NCBI GenBank assembly: GCA_002897115.2
Contig: BCIH01000014.1
Location: forward strand, 245,707 to 309,706
DNA length: 64,000 nucleotides
Reading direction: 5' to 3'
Source: Prototheca cutis
Lineage: Eukaryota > Chlorophyta > Trebouxiophyceae > Chlorellales > Chlorellaceae
Position numbers and translations under genes: made by a program. Positions within the stretch are counted from its first letter, which is position 1; each line of letters starts with the position of its first letter. Below the pieces are notes generated by a model. The model searched no databases. It was not told where the DNA came from and worked only from the letters and a program-made list of their open reading frames with translations. Positions 1-11,482 of this stretch are shown piece by piece.

Positions 1-67
1 CACCCGTTTGCGGGGGCGGCGCGGCACACACCCATGTTGGTAGGAATCCCTTTCAGAAACAGCGCAT

Positions 68-2438
68 CTAGCCATCAACCTCTATTCCAGTCGTACCCGA
101 AGAGCTGCCGACGTAAGATTGTCCAGGGTTTGTCACCCCTCTTAGGTAGGCAGGCAGGTGCTTGAGGTGGGGCGCTGTGCTTGCCGATGTGGCAGCCAGC
201 GGCCGATCATGCTTGAGCAGCTGCAGTGAGGGAAAATGTGTGAATTCTTAAAACGTTTCAGGGCAGTAGAATGCAGGAAGGTGTCTGGGCGGGCCCTTCA
301 GGCCAGGGATCAAATGCATTGGCTCCAGGCGGGCTCATGCATTGCCTACACCAAGTAACGAGCTCGTCGATGAAAATCCATTCCCGACAACCCACCTGGA
401 GATCAGCCGGATGCTCTTCAAAGAAAGTCTCCAGACGTTTGGAATTGAGCAGCTCTGCCTTGAGTTCCTTTGCCCGCGCCTGTGTTTTGATTCGTTAATG
501 GGGCCAGGGGTAGTTGGGATTCAGTTCTAAAGAAGGCGGCTGCCAAGAACACATGTACCAGGCGGACTGCCTTCATCAAGCACCGTAAGCCCTTGACGAT
601 GGGCGTCTCCCCACCAGTAGAACCACACGCACCTCGGTGAGCGTGGCTTGCGTGATGCTGCGGGCCACGTCCTCTGCACGATACCGCAATGCCGCCACTG
701 CCTCCTTTGTCAGTTTGGTGAACGGCTTGAGGCCCCGCTGTTGGGGACGCGAAGCACCGTCAGCGGTGGCCTCCGCCACTGCAGCTTCCGGCTGTTCCGT
801 GGACGGGGACAGGGTCGAGCCCACGGCAGCAACCAGTTCTTCATCCGCCGGCCCCACGAGGCTGATGCCCATGCCCTGGGCCCCTGCGCGGCCCGTGCGA
901 CCCAAACGGTGCACGTACCCCCGCACGCTGACTGGCATTTCAAAGTTGATCACCGTGGACACGCCCTTGAAGTCCACCCCGCGCGTCACTCCAAACTCCT
1001 CGTCCTTGGCCGGCCGGCCGTCGGCCGAGCGCTTTGATGATTGCTTCTTCTTAGAGCCTTTCTTTGAGGGTTTGGGTTCGCCGGAAGTGCTGTCACCGCC
1101 GTGAACGTCGTCCGTGGCGATGAGAACGTCGAAGAGCCCGCGGTTAAACTCCTGCAGTGCATGCGCCCGCGAGTTGGCAGGGAGCTCGGCGTGCACGAGC
1201 GCCGCTCGGACGCCAAAGGCTTCCAGGAACAGGCGCAGGCGCAACCCGCTCTCCACGCTGTTGGCAAAGACCAGCACCTTGCGAGGCACCAGCCCCAGTC
1301 GCAGCAGTGCCAGCACACGAACGAGCCGCTCCGTCAGTGCCGCTTTGTTCTTGGCCGTCGCGGGCACGTCCACTCGCCAGTGGGACACCTCGGTCGCGAT
1401 CCCAGCCGCAGCACCGTCAGCGCCACTGGCCTCCCCGGCCAGCAGGTCGAGCACCTGGGGGCTATGCAGCACGCGCGCCGTCAGATCCTCCACATCCGAA
1501 GAAAGCGTGGCGCTAAACAGAGAACACTGGCACGACCGCGGTACCTGGAGTAGGGTGTTTGGGGTTGTATTCTCGTCTTGGGGTTGGGGGGTGGATGGGT
1601 TTCAAACCAGGCAACTTGCTACGTGAACACATCATAACACACTACAAAGAGACAAAAATACATACGTGTCCGGCAATGTTCTTCATGTCGTCGGCGTAGC
1701 CATAGGCGAGGAGGAGGTCGGCTTCATCCAGGACCAGCGCCTTCCAGCCGCCGGCGACGGCCGCGGCATCGACTTGGGGAGCGGCGAGGGCTTCGGCCAG
1801 CTTGGCCGGTGTGGTTACTACAACAGCCCCAATTCGGGCCAGGGCCGATTTAGAAAGGCCCTCCCCCGCCAGCGTGGTGACAGACAGATCCTGGCCGGCG
1901 GCGGTCGCCACGCGGGTGGCTTCGCTGGCTACTTGGTGGCACAGCTCGCGTGTGGGCACCAGCACCACTGCCTGCCAGGGCGCCGTCGCATCGCCGCCCT
2001 CCAGGATGTGGTGCAGTGCAGGGAGCAGGTATGCGAGTGTCTTCCCACTTCCCGTACGAGCCCGAGCCACGACGTCGTTCCCCGCCAAGGCCACAGGGAT
2101 GGTGGCGGCCTGCTTACACACATGGGGAGGAGGAAGCGCGTTTATGGTCAGGTTTAGTAGAGAGAAGGCACGTTGCACCTGTACCCTCTGTGTTTATAGC
2201 AGGCCATGCATGCAATACTTGCAGGAAATGCCTTGGCCTGCCTGACCCTGGTGGTGAACAGCTTCCCCAACTAGCACAACCACCACCAAGTCAGCGGCAC
2301 CACGACACCGCGCTCCCGGCCACCTGCATATCCATCGTGCACAGACACACGCACCTGGATGGGTGTGGGCTTGGCGAGTGCCAGCTTGTTCAGTGCCCGG
2401 AGCAGCCGGGCGTCGAGGCCCAGGCCGTCGAAAGACAT
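68..2438 (-). CDS. DBP9: DEAD-box ATP-dependent RNA helicase, DBP9/DDX56 type
   Basis: Nucleolar RNA helicase of the DBP9/DDX56 (plant RH16) subfamily, known for a role in large ribosomal subunit assembly. Five exons: 2438-2355, 2109-1666, 1544-633, 479-396, 220-68; 558 residues against about 547 in human DDX56. Visible motifs in order: Q motif PTPIQ at the end of exon 1, motif I ARTGSGKT, PTRELCHQV, motif II LDEAD, motif III SAT at the start of exon 3, ATDDVHGGD, then a lysine-rich insert, RGVDF and motif VI HRLGRTGRAG. The lysine-rich insert between the last motifs is typical of this subfamily. The small exons 4 and 5 encode the conserved tails LKAELLNSKRLETFFEEHP and LLKHDRPL. The start gives MSFDGLGL just before the Q motif. 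All junctions are GT-AG and in phase. It shares a 312-bp divergent promoter region with the bilin reductase gene. Confidence 0.9.
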
Positions 2439-2750
2439 GGCTCCACTGTGTTCGCCCGTGGCACCCTCCTTCTCCGCCGACACGCGCCGCTCACAAGCAG
2501 CGGGGACTCCGCAGATACCAAAGAAAAGTATAAATACCCCTGGATGCGGAGCCAGGTTGCCCAGACCTGCAAGCATATGCTCCATGCAGGAGCCCGCACG
2601 AACTCGCGCCCTGACCAGGCTAGACAGAACCGACACCAACCCAACATTTAACCCATAGCCCGTGCATGGCCAGCAGAGGTGTGATAACGACTCAGAACCT
2701 TCAACTGATCGCCATAGAAATATTTCTGACCCAGTAAAATCTTCATCGAC
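2439..2750. promoter_or_regulatory. Divergent intergenic region (DBP9 / bilin reductase)
   Basis: A 312-bp gap between two start codons on opposite strands, so it must hold both promoters and both 5' leaders. I see no convincing TATA box or other named element. Confidence 0.5.
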
Positions 2751-4750
2751 ATGCATCCGGGGGCATACACGGCGGCCAGGCAGCCGATCGGGCTGCTGCG
2801 TCCTCCCGGTGGTGGGAACCTCCTACGGCACTGCACTGTGCCACGGTGCGGGCACAGCATCTTCAGAAAGGGGCCCCCTCCAGCTGCTTGGAGACCGTAC
2901 GCCGGTCCAAATAACGCGGGGCCCAAAATATCAACCGAGGATTTCTGGAATGAGATCATGGGAGGGGACCAGACAGGTCGTAGCGCTGCCCAGAGGGACC
3001 CAACCTCCTCTGACGAGCGGCCTGATGACTACGGTATGCTGGAGTGCCGGCGGTAGGGTCATGCGCCTTTGGTTTGGAATCCTATCATTCATGCACCGTG
3101 GCCGGCTGCGAGAGGAATGGAAGCGTCATGACACTTGGCTGACAAACCTGTCCTCTATCTCATCCCAGTGCGGATGACGCCGGAGCAGGCAGTTGAGGCA
3201 CTGCAGATGGGGAGCTGGAGACTAAGGAGCCACGCCTGCCCGCAAATAGAAGCCCTCGCGGCACAGATTGAGGGCGCATGGAGACTCACATTTGGTAGAG
3301 ACCTCCGGCTCTATTCCAAAACTCACAAGGTCGGTTGGGGGGCCGAGCATTTCAGGCAGGGCTCGCTGCGGTTCTGGAGCAGCTGCATGGTAACAAAGGT
3401 TGCGAGAAACAGTACGTTTAATTGATGCGCACGTGAACATAATACTTAGCCTGACCTGTATCCCCAACTCTCCCCTCCCCCCCAAAAAACACCCAGGAGT
3501 ACCGCTTCATTGACAGTTTGGACATGGAGAAGCAGTACCCGTCATCGTATGCTGAGCTGCTGGATCCTGGTCGTGATGAGCCGGGGTATCCCCGTCTCAT
3601 GCTGGAAAGCAGGGCATATGAGTCTCGTGTCTTCCGCAAGATGTTTTTGGAAGTCTGCATTCAGCAAGACGGCATCCAGGTGAGGTGGGGAGGGGGTTGG
3701 CTTGGGGGCAGCAGTTGGTCCCGTCCTGGAGCACCAGGCGGCAGCGACGTGTCCCCTGCAAGATGTCACTCTGAAGAGGTGGCACTGGGGGTATTGATGA
3801 CCATGTAACGAGCATGGTCACAATTCTGATGATGTCGGCGCCTCACGCAACCCCCCTTGCTGCCACAGCGACACCACAACGTTTCACCAATCCACGATGC
3901 AGAGCGTGCGGTGCCTGATGTACCCCCGGTCAAACTTCGACTTTCCAATATTGACCCTTCAAGCGGTGGCGCTCAACAGCCGCCTTGACTGGGTCTTTGT
4001 GGACGCTTGCCCCGTGAACGCTGAGCAGAGCTTGCCTTCTTTTTACGAGCAGCCCATCAGGTAGCGGGGGGGGGGGGGGGTATTTGCTGGTGGGAGAGGG
4101 GTGTGCGGTGCACCAGCAGTGCAGGGGATCATTGTACCACTTCCCCGGAAGCTGATGAGAAGATATTTTGTCAGCAACAATCTCTTCATCACGTGAACCC
4201 GCATCAAACTCTGTGCAGGGGCATGCTGAAGCAGTACTCTGTGCAACCTTCCCAGGACTTGCCTGGCTGGGCTGTTGAGACTGCTTCCCACATTGCAGTC
4301 TACACCAAGCCCCGCACCCCAGAGGATACCGCCAACATCATCAAGTACTGCATCGCCTTGGTCCGCTTCCAGACCGAGGTAGAGGGGCGGTGATGACCGG
4401 GTCCTGTTCGTCGTAATGAGGCCCTGTTTCGGTGTATGGCTGAAAGGACACAGAGCTTGTGCCTGGTTCGCCCCCAGTCGATATCCACGCTCCGCACATG
4501 AACAAGCTGAACCCCCCGCAAACGGATACAACGACGAGCGCATCCAATGCATCGCATGCAGGTGGGTCGGATCCTCAACCCTGTAACCCCCGGACCGACC
4601 GCAAAGGCACGACTGGAGTCCATCCATGCGGCCCATGGAGCGTATCGCGAACACAGCCTGACCAATGGCAAGATGCAAGCCCTGCTGGCTGGCGCCCTTG
4701 GTCAGGACTGGACTGAAGGTTACCTGAAAAGCTACGTCTTTGACACATGA
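2751..4750 (+). CDS. Ferredoxin-dependent bilin reductase family protein (PcyA-like), putative plastid protein
   Basis: Member of the PcyA/HY2/PebA bilin reductase family, which reduces biliverdin with electrons from ferredoxin. Six exons: 2751-3033, 3169-3329, 3497-3679, 3903-4060, 4219-4378, 4562-4750; 377 residues. Family landmarks seen: PQIEALAAQIEGAW near the N-terminus, ESRAYESRVFRKM, CLMYPRSNFDFPIL, VDACPVNAEQSLPSFY, LPGW and the C-terminal block TNGKMQALLAGALGQDW ending in VFDT. The first about 60 residues are basic and hydroxylated, consistent with a plastid transit peptide, as in green-algal PCYA. Aligned by eye with cyanobacterial PcyA, the catalytic His (LHCVMFP) is Arg (VRCLMYP) and the catalytic Asp (GCDIV) is Gln, so the bilin product, or even activity, is uncertain. 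The exon 2 donor is the least certain junction; an alternative at 3389 also keeps phase. Intron 4 begins with a run of 15 G. Confidence 0.8.
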
Positions 4751-4905
4751 TATGTGTACATGAGTGTGCAGATTTATTGCAATGATTTGTTTGTCATATG
4801 TTGATAAAAGCAGCATGCTGCAACTCTGATGACACTGCCCACTCTACACGCCCATCGGCTCCTTTCACTGAGACCTCTCCCGTACGGGGAGGGGGGATGA
4901 AATTC

Positions 4906-4910
4906 TTACA
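4906..4910 (-). terminator. Candidate polyadenylation signal TGTAA for beta'-COP
   Basis: TGTAA on the minus strand about 125 nt past the beta'-COP stop codon. TGTAA is the usual green-algal poly(A) signal. It lies in the 285-bp gap between two convergent genes. Confidence 0.5.
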
Positions 4911-5035
4911 GGCACGGCTCTCATCGCTTGGGGGGGCAAACGGTTGCCAGTTGATGTGGCCCAAGGCGGATGACAGAAGCTTGGCTGACCGAATGCAACG
5001 AGGGCACGGATTCCTTGCCGTACTGAAAGCCGTCC

Positions 5036-7835
5036 TCAGTCGCGCTTGGCGTCTGCCGGCTCATCCAGACCTGTGCATCGCACGACAGCAGGGGGGGGGT
5101 GATATGGTTATGCAAGCAAGTCCTCTGCTGACAATGCGTGGACTTCTTCCCTGCTGTTTCCAAAAATAACACCCCACAAAGCAATCACCCCCCCGCCCAT
5201 CACCGTGCCCCAGCATCATCCCCCCAGAGCACCCCTACCAACAAAAAAAGCCACAGACCAATCACTGACGCACCCCAGTCGTCATCGAAGCTGCCGTCGC
5301 CAAGGTCAAGGTCACCCTCAGCGTCCCCAAACCCGGCCAGCTCATCGTCGTCTACGTCACCGTCCTCCTCAGCCAGCAAAGCCTCCTCGTCGGCAGTCAG
5401 ACCGCCAAAGGCTGCCGCCAGGTCGTCCACCTCCTTGGGTGCAGGGGCAGTGGTGGTGGGGACGGGGGAAGGCGCAGGAACAGCGGGCACGGAGGAAACA
5501 GCAGCAGCAGCAGGGGCCAGGGACGGTTCCCAAGCGCCTTCGACGCTGACCGACAACGGCTCCACAGCTGCAGGCTCTTCCTCTTCCTCATAATCGTCGT
5601 CAGCAGCACCTCCAAACAGCGTGGCGGCCACTGGTGCAGTCAGCTCGCCCGTAGCAAACGCCGGAGGCTCCTCCTCCTCCGCGGCAGCAGAGGGCGCAGC
5701 CTCCTCCGAGGCAAACTCCTCGTCCTCGTAGGCGGCCGCGGGCTCGTCGGCCGCAAACGCTTCCGGCTCCGCGGTCGGCTCGTGCCAGTGGGTCTCAGGT
5801 ACTGCCGCTGGTGCTGCTGCCGCAAACGCGGTAGTAACACCAACATCTTCCTCTTCTTCCTCCTCCTCGTCGACAAACGGAGCAGCAGGCAGGACGCCAG
5901 CCGGCGAGCCCGCCTCCTCCCGGGCCTCTGGTCCGGCAATACCAGCGCTCTCTGCCGCTCCCGCAGATGCCTTGACACCGCCACCATAAAGAATGCTTTC
6001 AGCCTCGAGGGCTTGGTCCCAGCCCGGGAACAAGTTGGGGTACTCGTCTGGGTCGGCCAGCGCAGCGGCGGCTTTGGCGTTCGTGCGGGTGAGGTCTTCG
6101 CGCCAGCGCGCGACGACCGCCCCCGCGCGGGAAGGCCGGCAGCTGCGCGCCAGAAGTGCAGCCTCTGGCAGCCGCCCCGCGGCCAGCAGCTGGTCGAGGG
6201 CGCCGTCGACGTCGCCGCGAGCCCACGCCGCCGCAAATGCCACGTTCCGTGCCCCTTGCTCCGCGGCGTCGGTGGCCAGGCGCTCCAGCGCGGCATCATC
6301 GCGGGCGGCCAGAGCCAGCAGCAGCTGCCCCGGCCGGTCCCGGGCTGCGGAGAGGGCATGAGATGCAACCCCAAATTCCCCAGCAGCCAGCGCCGCGTCC
6401 CCTAAAGCCCGCCAGGCCAGTTCGTTACCCGATTCGCGGGCGAGGGCCGTGGCGTCGTCCAGACGACCCAGCGCGAGTGCCAAGTCAAACTTGTGCTCCG
6501 TGTCTGGGGTAACTGCAGCGGCTGCCTCCAGGTGACCCTGGGCCTCGAGGAACTTGGCCAGAGAGGCGTGTTCAGTTGTGGGGATCAGCGGGGCCACACC
6601 GCCGGCGCCGTCGTCAACAGTCTCCTCGAGCATCTCCAGCGCTTCATCGACATCGCCACGCAGTACGCGCGTTTTGAACTCGATCGCACCGAGCTGGAGT
6701 GCATAGCCCACAACAGCCCCCCCGCGGTCGAGCAGGAACAGTTTGCCTGCCGACGCGAGGTACCCCAGCAGATACAGCGGCCGATCGAGGTGCGCGAGCA
6801 CCGACGTCTCCCCCCCCACAGCATAACACAGCCGCAGACTGGGCGTGGTGTAGGCCAGACACTCCGCGCCGACCCAGACGGCCGACGCCAGGCGCTCGGG
6901 CACCTCCCATGCCAGGTCAAAGGCCGCCTCGACGCCGTCCTCGTCCACGCCCTCGCCCGTCGCCAGCGCAGCCTCGGCCGCGCCGCGGTCGTATGCGAGA
7001 ACGTGCGTCGAGGCGTCGCCCGCAAGAGCGACGTAGCACCCGCCTTCGGACCAGCGCACCCACTTGACGGATGCTTCGACGCGCCGGACGACCGCGCCAG
7101 TCGTCCAGTCATAAAACGTCACCGCATCGCTACTCCGCACGCCCAGCAACGCGCCGCCATGGATGCCCTCGGCGACGCCACCCAGTGGGATGGTCAGGGC
7201 TTCCTTGAACCCACGGAAAATCTTAACTGACCCGGGGCTCTCACGCACCGCATACGTGCTGGAGTCCTCGCCCCACGCGAAATCCAGTGCAGGCCCAAAT
7301 GCCTTGTTCCGCCATGCCAGTGCGGTGTAGATGACGTACTCGCCGTCGCCGCACAGGGCCACAAACCGGCCGTTAGACGAGTGCTCCAGGCTTTGGGGGT
7401 AGAGCTCCGAGGGGCCCAGGTCCTTGACCGCCAGGGGCAGCCGCTCGCCATCCGAAGCCGCGGCGATGGAGCCACCGGCGCCGCCGTCCCCACCCAGGGC
7501 GCGCAAATTTGCTGCCTGGACCTCATTGTTCCGTGCCCAGACCAGCTTCCCGCCGGCATCCATGCTGGCCACGGGCTCGTCGCGGCCCAGCCGTACCATG
7601 ACGCAGCCCTCGTCGTAGCCGGCCACCAGTGCGGGCGAGCCATGCGCCACCGCCAGGCCCCACACCCGCTCCAGCCCATGGTCCAGCGTCTGCTCCAGCC
7701 GGTACGTCGTCGAGTGCCACAGCTTGACCGTCCCGTCCTCGGAGCCTGCGGATATGGTGGTGATCGGCTTGTTGATTCGTCTGTTGCTTGGGTCTCCATC
7801 AAACAAGAAAACCACCACGGGCCCCCCCACCAAAA

Positions 7836-7878
<43 letters not shown>

Positions 7879-8923
7879 CACTCTTACTTACCGGTGATGA
7901 GGAGGGGCAGTTCCGGGTGAAAGGCGACGGCGGTGACGTTGTGGGCGTGACCATCCAGGGTCTGGATGCAGGCCTTGGTCTGGTAGTCCCAGACTTTGAC
8001 CAGACGGTCGTCGGCGCCCGAGGCCAGGTAGGGCCTGTCGCCGCCCTGGTAGTACCCGACGCAGTTGACGCCCTTTTCGTGGCCCTCCAGCGTGAAGTTT
8101 GGCATGTGGGAGCCGATGGACCAGACCTTGACCGTGCGGTCGAGGGACGCCGAGGCAAAGGTGTTGGGGTCCTTGGGGTTGAAGGCCACGTGCATGACGT
8201 AGTGGGAGTGGCCCTCAAAGACCTGTGTGCAGGCCCAACCCTTGTCCCAATCCCACAGCTTGACCAGCATGTCGTCTGACGCCGTCAGGATCAGCGGCAG
8301 CGTCGGGTGCACGGCAATGTGCCGGATGTAGTCCGTGTGTGCCTCCCAGCTCTTCACCTTGTCCATCGTGTTGTAGTTGTACACGCGGACGTGCATGTCG
8401 TCCGCGCCGCAAATCACCCACTGCTTGCGAGGCACAAACTTGGCCGTCCGCACGGGCAGGTCGGTGATCTCAAACGACTTGACCATCGATCCCTCCACAT
8501 AGTTCCAGATCACCACGTTGCCGCTGTACAGGCACGCCAAAATCCTGATGTTTTTTTAAGGGGTCAGGGGGGTGAGCGAATGTAAATGTGAATGCGTGGC
8601 AGATTGGTCGCCGTTCAGACAAGGTGCCAAGACGCCCCCATCTCTCAGACAACGCACAGCAGGACCTGGCCCCTAACCCCTCCAGACACTGACCATGGCT
8701 CGGTGGGGTGGAGGTCCACCCCCTTCACCCTGTCCGAGCGCTGGGTGAAGACATTCTGCGCAGGGGAGGGGGAGCGAGCGGTGATGTGCCGCGTTGCGAG
8801 CGTGAGCAGACACCCATCGACAGGCAGGCAGGAAAGCTCGCAACCACCAGGCCAGGCTGGGACCACCAAGCCCCGCCGTCCAGGCCCAACGCTTGCCTTG
8901 ATGTCCAACCGAAGAGGCTGCAT
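5036..8923 (-). CDS. COPB2: Coatomer subunit beta' (beta'-COP)
   Basis: Subunit of the COPI coat that drives Golgi-to-ER vesicle transport; its N-terminal WD40 propeller binds dilysine cargo signals. Five exons: 8923-8897, 8755-8694, 8544-7892, 7745-5274, 5070-5036; 1082 residues. The start MQPLRLDIK and [15 protein letters not shown] match the family exactly. WD repeats follow (for example [19 protein letters not shown]), then the alpha-solenoid. The last roughly 250 residues are acidic and Ala/Glu/Val-rich, making the protein longer than human COPB2 (906). The final 35-nt exon adds [11 protein letters not shown]. Intron 1 has a GC donor (AAG|GCAAGC); no GT donor preserves the conserved [14 protein letters not shown] spacing. 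Intron 3 carries a (TG)n tract on the sense strand just after the donor. Confidence 0.95.
7838..7877. repeat. (CA)n microsatellite in COPB2 intron 3
   Basis: About 20 CA units on the plus strand, which is (TG)n on the sense strand of the gene. It begins roughly 14 nt after the GT splice donor. Confidence 0.95.
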
Positions 8924-9392
8924 TAGATTCGCGAAAAGGGAACAGGATGCAGTGAGAACTCGATCGCGAGAGACACGACGGACGCACGCACTGCTAGCCG
9001 AGATCACCTATGCACACCGGAACAGCACTCACCATCCTGTCAATGCGGATGCAAGCAGACCATCCGCCAGGGCCCTGCAATCGCGTTCACGTCGCATCGA
9101 CGGAGGAACGGCCCAGCCGGAGCGGGATCATGGGATGGCATGGGCCCAAACAGGGGAGCCACGGGCCTGGACAGGTCCCTGCAGGATTTTGCGCGGGAAA
9201 CGGTCCCTCCCCAATTCATCCGACGCTAGCTCGGTCTGGAGACCTCGGAAACACCTTGAAAGGGACGCGTCCTCCAGCTGCACACCATACTCTGAAACTT
9301 TTTGCGCTGTTCGCTCGTAGAACTCTCGCCTCCGACACTCCCTACCCCCGTCGCACCCGTTCGTGAGCGTCTCACCGTCACTCTCCCGCTAT
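8924..9392. promoter_or_regulatory. Divergent intergenic region (COPB2 / eIF1)
   Basis: A 469-bp gap between two divergent starts. The stretch just 5' of eIF1 (about 9310-9390) is C/T-rich on the sense strand, as leaders of translation-factor genes often are. No TATA box is evident. Confidence 0.45.
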
Positions 9393-10182
9393 ATGTCCGA
9401 CGCTGCAGTTCTTACAGCATCTGGCCTCGGCGGATTCGGTGAGCCGGTGGCTGTACCTTCGTCTTCATGCAGGGTCTCTATATTTCGTGTACCGTGCGGC
9501 TGGGCCTGCGGCTCCGGCCCCGGGACAGACGATGCCCATTCTCTGTGTTCCACCCCCGCGCAGATCCTTTCGCTGATGCTGGTATCATCGACGCCAAGGG
9601 AAAAGACGCCAAGGACTACGTCCACGTTCGTGTGCAGCAGCGCAACGGCAAAAAGTGCCTGACGACCGTGCAGGGCCTGCCCAAGAAGTTTGATCTCGAC
9701 AAGGTTCTGAAGGCGCTCAAGAAGGGTGAGCGGAGGCGGTGTGTTGTCCTGATACGTCTTGTTTTTTTCATATGGTATTGCAGGGGATGTTGGCGAGGCC
9801 AGACAGTTGCTGGCATCGGTGCCGATTCTCGGAGGGGGTGGGAGTTCGGGCCTGCCCTGTCGGACAATCTGGGCAAGCCGGCTGCTTTCCCCATGAGCGA
9901 CGACAAGGCCATGGCATCCACACATCATGCATGGCGAAACACACCAGAAACAAATGCGTTGAGGGCATGCTCTGAGCAGCTGCGGTCTGGAAGCCATGCC
10001 CTGACCCTCCCCCACATCCCACTACCCTAACAACAGAGTATTGCTGCAACGGCACCGTGGTGGAGGACAAGGAACTGGGCAAGGTGCTGCAGCTCCAGGG
10101 CGACCAGCGCAAGAACGTGTCGGCCTTCCTCATCGGCAACGACCTGACCAAGAAGGACGCCATCAAGGTGCACGGCTTCTGA
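9393..10182 (+). CDS. SUI1: Translation initiation factor eIF1 (SUI1)
   Basis: eIF1 binds the 40S subunit near the P site and enforces AUG selection in the pre-initiation complex. Three exons: 9393-9438, 9564-9725, 10037-10182; 117 residues, normal for the family. Exon 1 encodes a short variable head ending GGF. The SUI1 core is clear: VHVRVQQRNGKKCLTTVQGL, KKFDLDKVLKALKK, CCNGTVVEDKELGKVLQLQG and the end KKDAIKVHGF. All junctions are GT-AG in matching phase. A TGTAA signal follows 141 nt after the stop. Confidence 0.97.
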
Positions 10183-10645
10183 TCCGCCCACTCCGCACCG
10201 GCGCGGCCTCGCCCCGTCGGCTCCCTCTATGCCCGGCCCTGCTGCGGCTCTCCCAGGCTCCAATGCTGTGCAATGACCGCCGTCTTCGCGGGCCCGATGC
10301 CCGTGCCACGCATGCTCTGCCATGTAACATCTAGCAGGATTGCCTTATGGTGGGGGGCAGAGCATTACAGCAGTACAGCAGGGCGATATGAGAGTGCTAC
10401 AGGAACGATGGGGGTGTGTTCGTGCGGCCTCCCCAAACACGCAGGAGGCGCAACAGGCCCCGGCGTCATGGCAGTCAAAGATACAGAGCGCGCGCAGTTG
10501 CTGCAGCATCAAGGTATGTATCCTGCTCCATGCAACGGAGCAGGTGGCATTGCGGTGAGCGCGTGGAAAAAGCGGGGGGGGATGCACCAGCCGACGGGCC
10601 CCTCTGGCACCCATCCCAGGAGCTTCAAAGTACCCAAGCCCGGGT
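10183..10645. other. Convergent intergenic region with poly(A) signals
   Basis: A 463-bp gap between two convergent 3' ends. TGTAA occurs at 10323-10327 on the plus strand (for eIF1) and at 10365-10369 on the minus strand (for the RAD6-type gene). The two signals are only about 40 bp apart and cross over, so the two 3' UTRs probably overlap in antisense. Confidence 0.45.
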
Positions 10646-11482
10646 CTATTCTTCGACGCTCTTCTGTGCGATGCGCCGCACCTTGCGGTTGTACTCAGCG
10701 ACAGACTGCGTCAGCAGGCGGGCGGCTTCGGGATTTGCCGGGGAGGCCGGATTGGGGTCTGTGAGCAGCGACTGGACGGACGTCAGGATGGAGCAGATGT
10801 TGTGGCAGGGCGACCATTGATCCTGGATCATGTCCATGCACAGCGTCCCATCACTCTGTGGAAAGAGGGAAAGTTTTCGCAGAGGAAGTGCATGTCAGAG
10901 GAGTGGCGTGATGGCCATGGTAGATGCAGCACCTGGGCTCGGAGCTGCAAGACCCCCCCCCCTTTCCCTGCTCTGGCTCGTCGACCAGCCCTCGCCCTCA
11001 GCAAACCAACAACATGGCCGCGCACATAGACGTTGGGGTGGTAAATCTCGGAGACGAAGCGTACACGCGGCGGCTTGTCCGGATAGTGCTCGCCAAATGT
11101 GATCCGTAGCTGAAACACGCCTCCCTCCCTGCTCCATGGGGGGGTCATCACGGGGGCCCCGTCTAAACACTGCGACCAAAACAGCCCTGCACCAACACCG
11201 CGAACCAACCCCCCGACACCCGCTTACCATGGTGTATCCGCAGGTCCCAGGATAGTCGCGCTCTACAGTGAAGGATGCGGGGGCGGTTGGTCAGGAGGTG
11301 AGAGCCAGCCAAACCGGCATGCAGAAGGTCTTTGGTGGACCAGCGACCCGCCCACGCTCGCGCGCGCATACCCAGACGTAGAGGTTGTCCTCTGTGATAG
11401 GAGACGCACTACAGCCGTCTGGGGGCTCTCGTGTTATGGCTTTCAGGTCAGACAGAAGCCGAAGCGATGCAGGCGTGGACAT
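10646..11482 (-). CDS. RAD6: Ubiquitin-conjugating enzyme E2, RAD6/UBC2 type
   Basis: E2 of the RAD6 (UBE2A/B) class. With RAD18-type or BRE1-type E3 ligases these enzymes ubiquitinate PCNA and histone H2B. Four exons: 11482-11372, 11262-11228, 11128-11026, 10855-10646; 152 residues, the same length as human UBE2A. The start MSTPASLRLLSDLK matches the MSTPA start of the class; an in-frame ATG 15 nt upstream is ignored for that reason. Seen: ILGPADTPWEGG, the HPN motif in YHPNVY, the active-site Cys in DGTLCMDM, and the SSILTSIQSLL-like segment SILTSVQSLLTDPNP. There is no long acidic tail of the yeast Rad6 kind. Confidence 0.95.
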
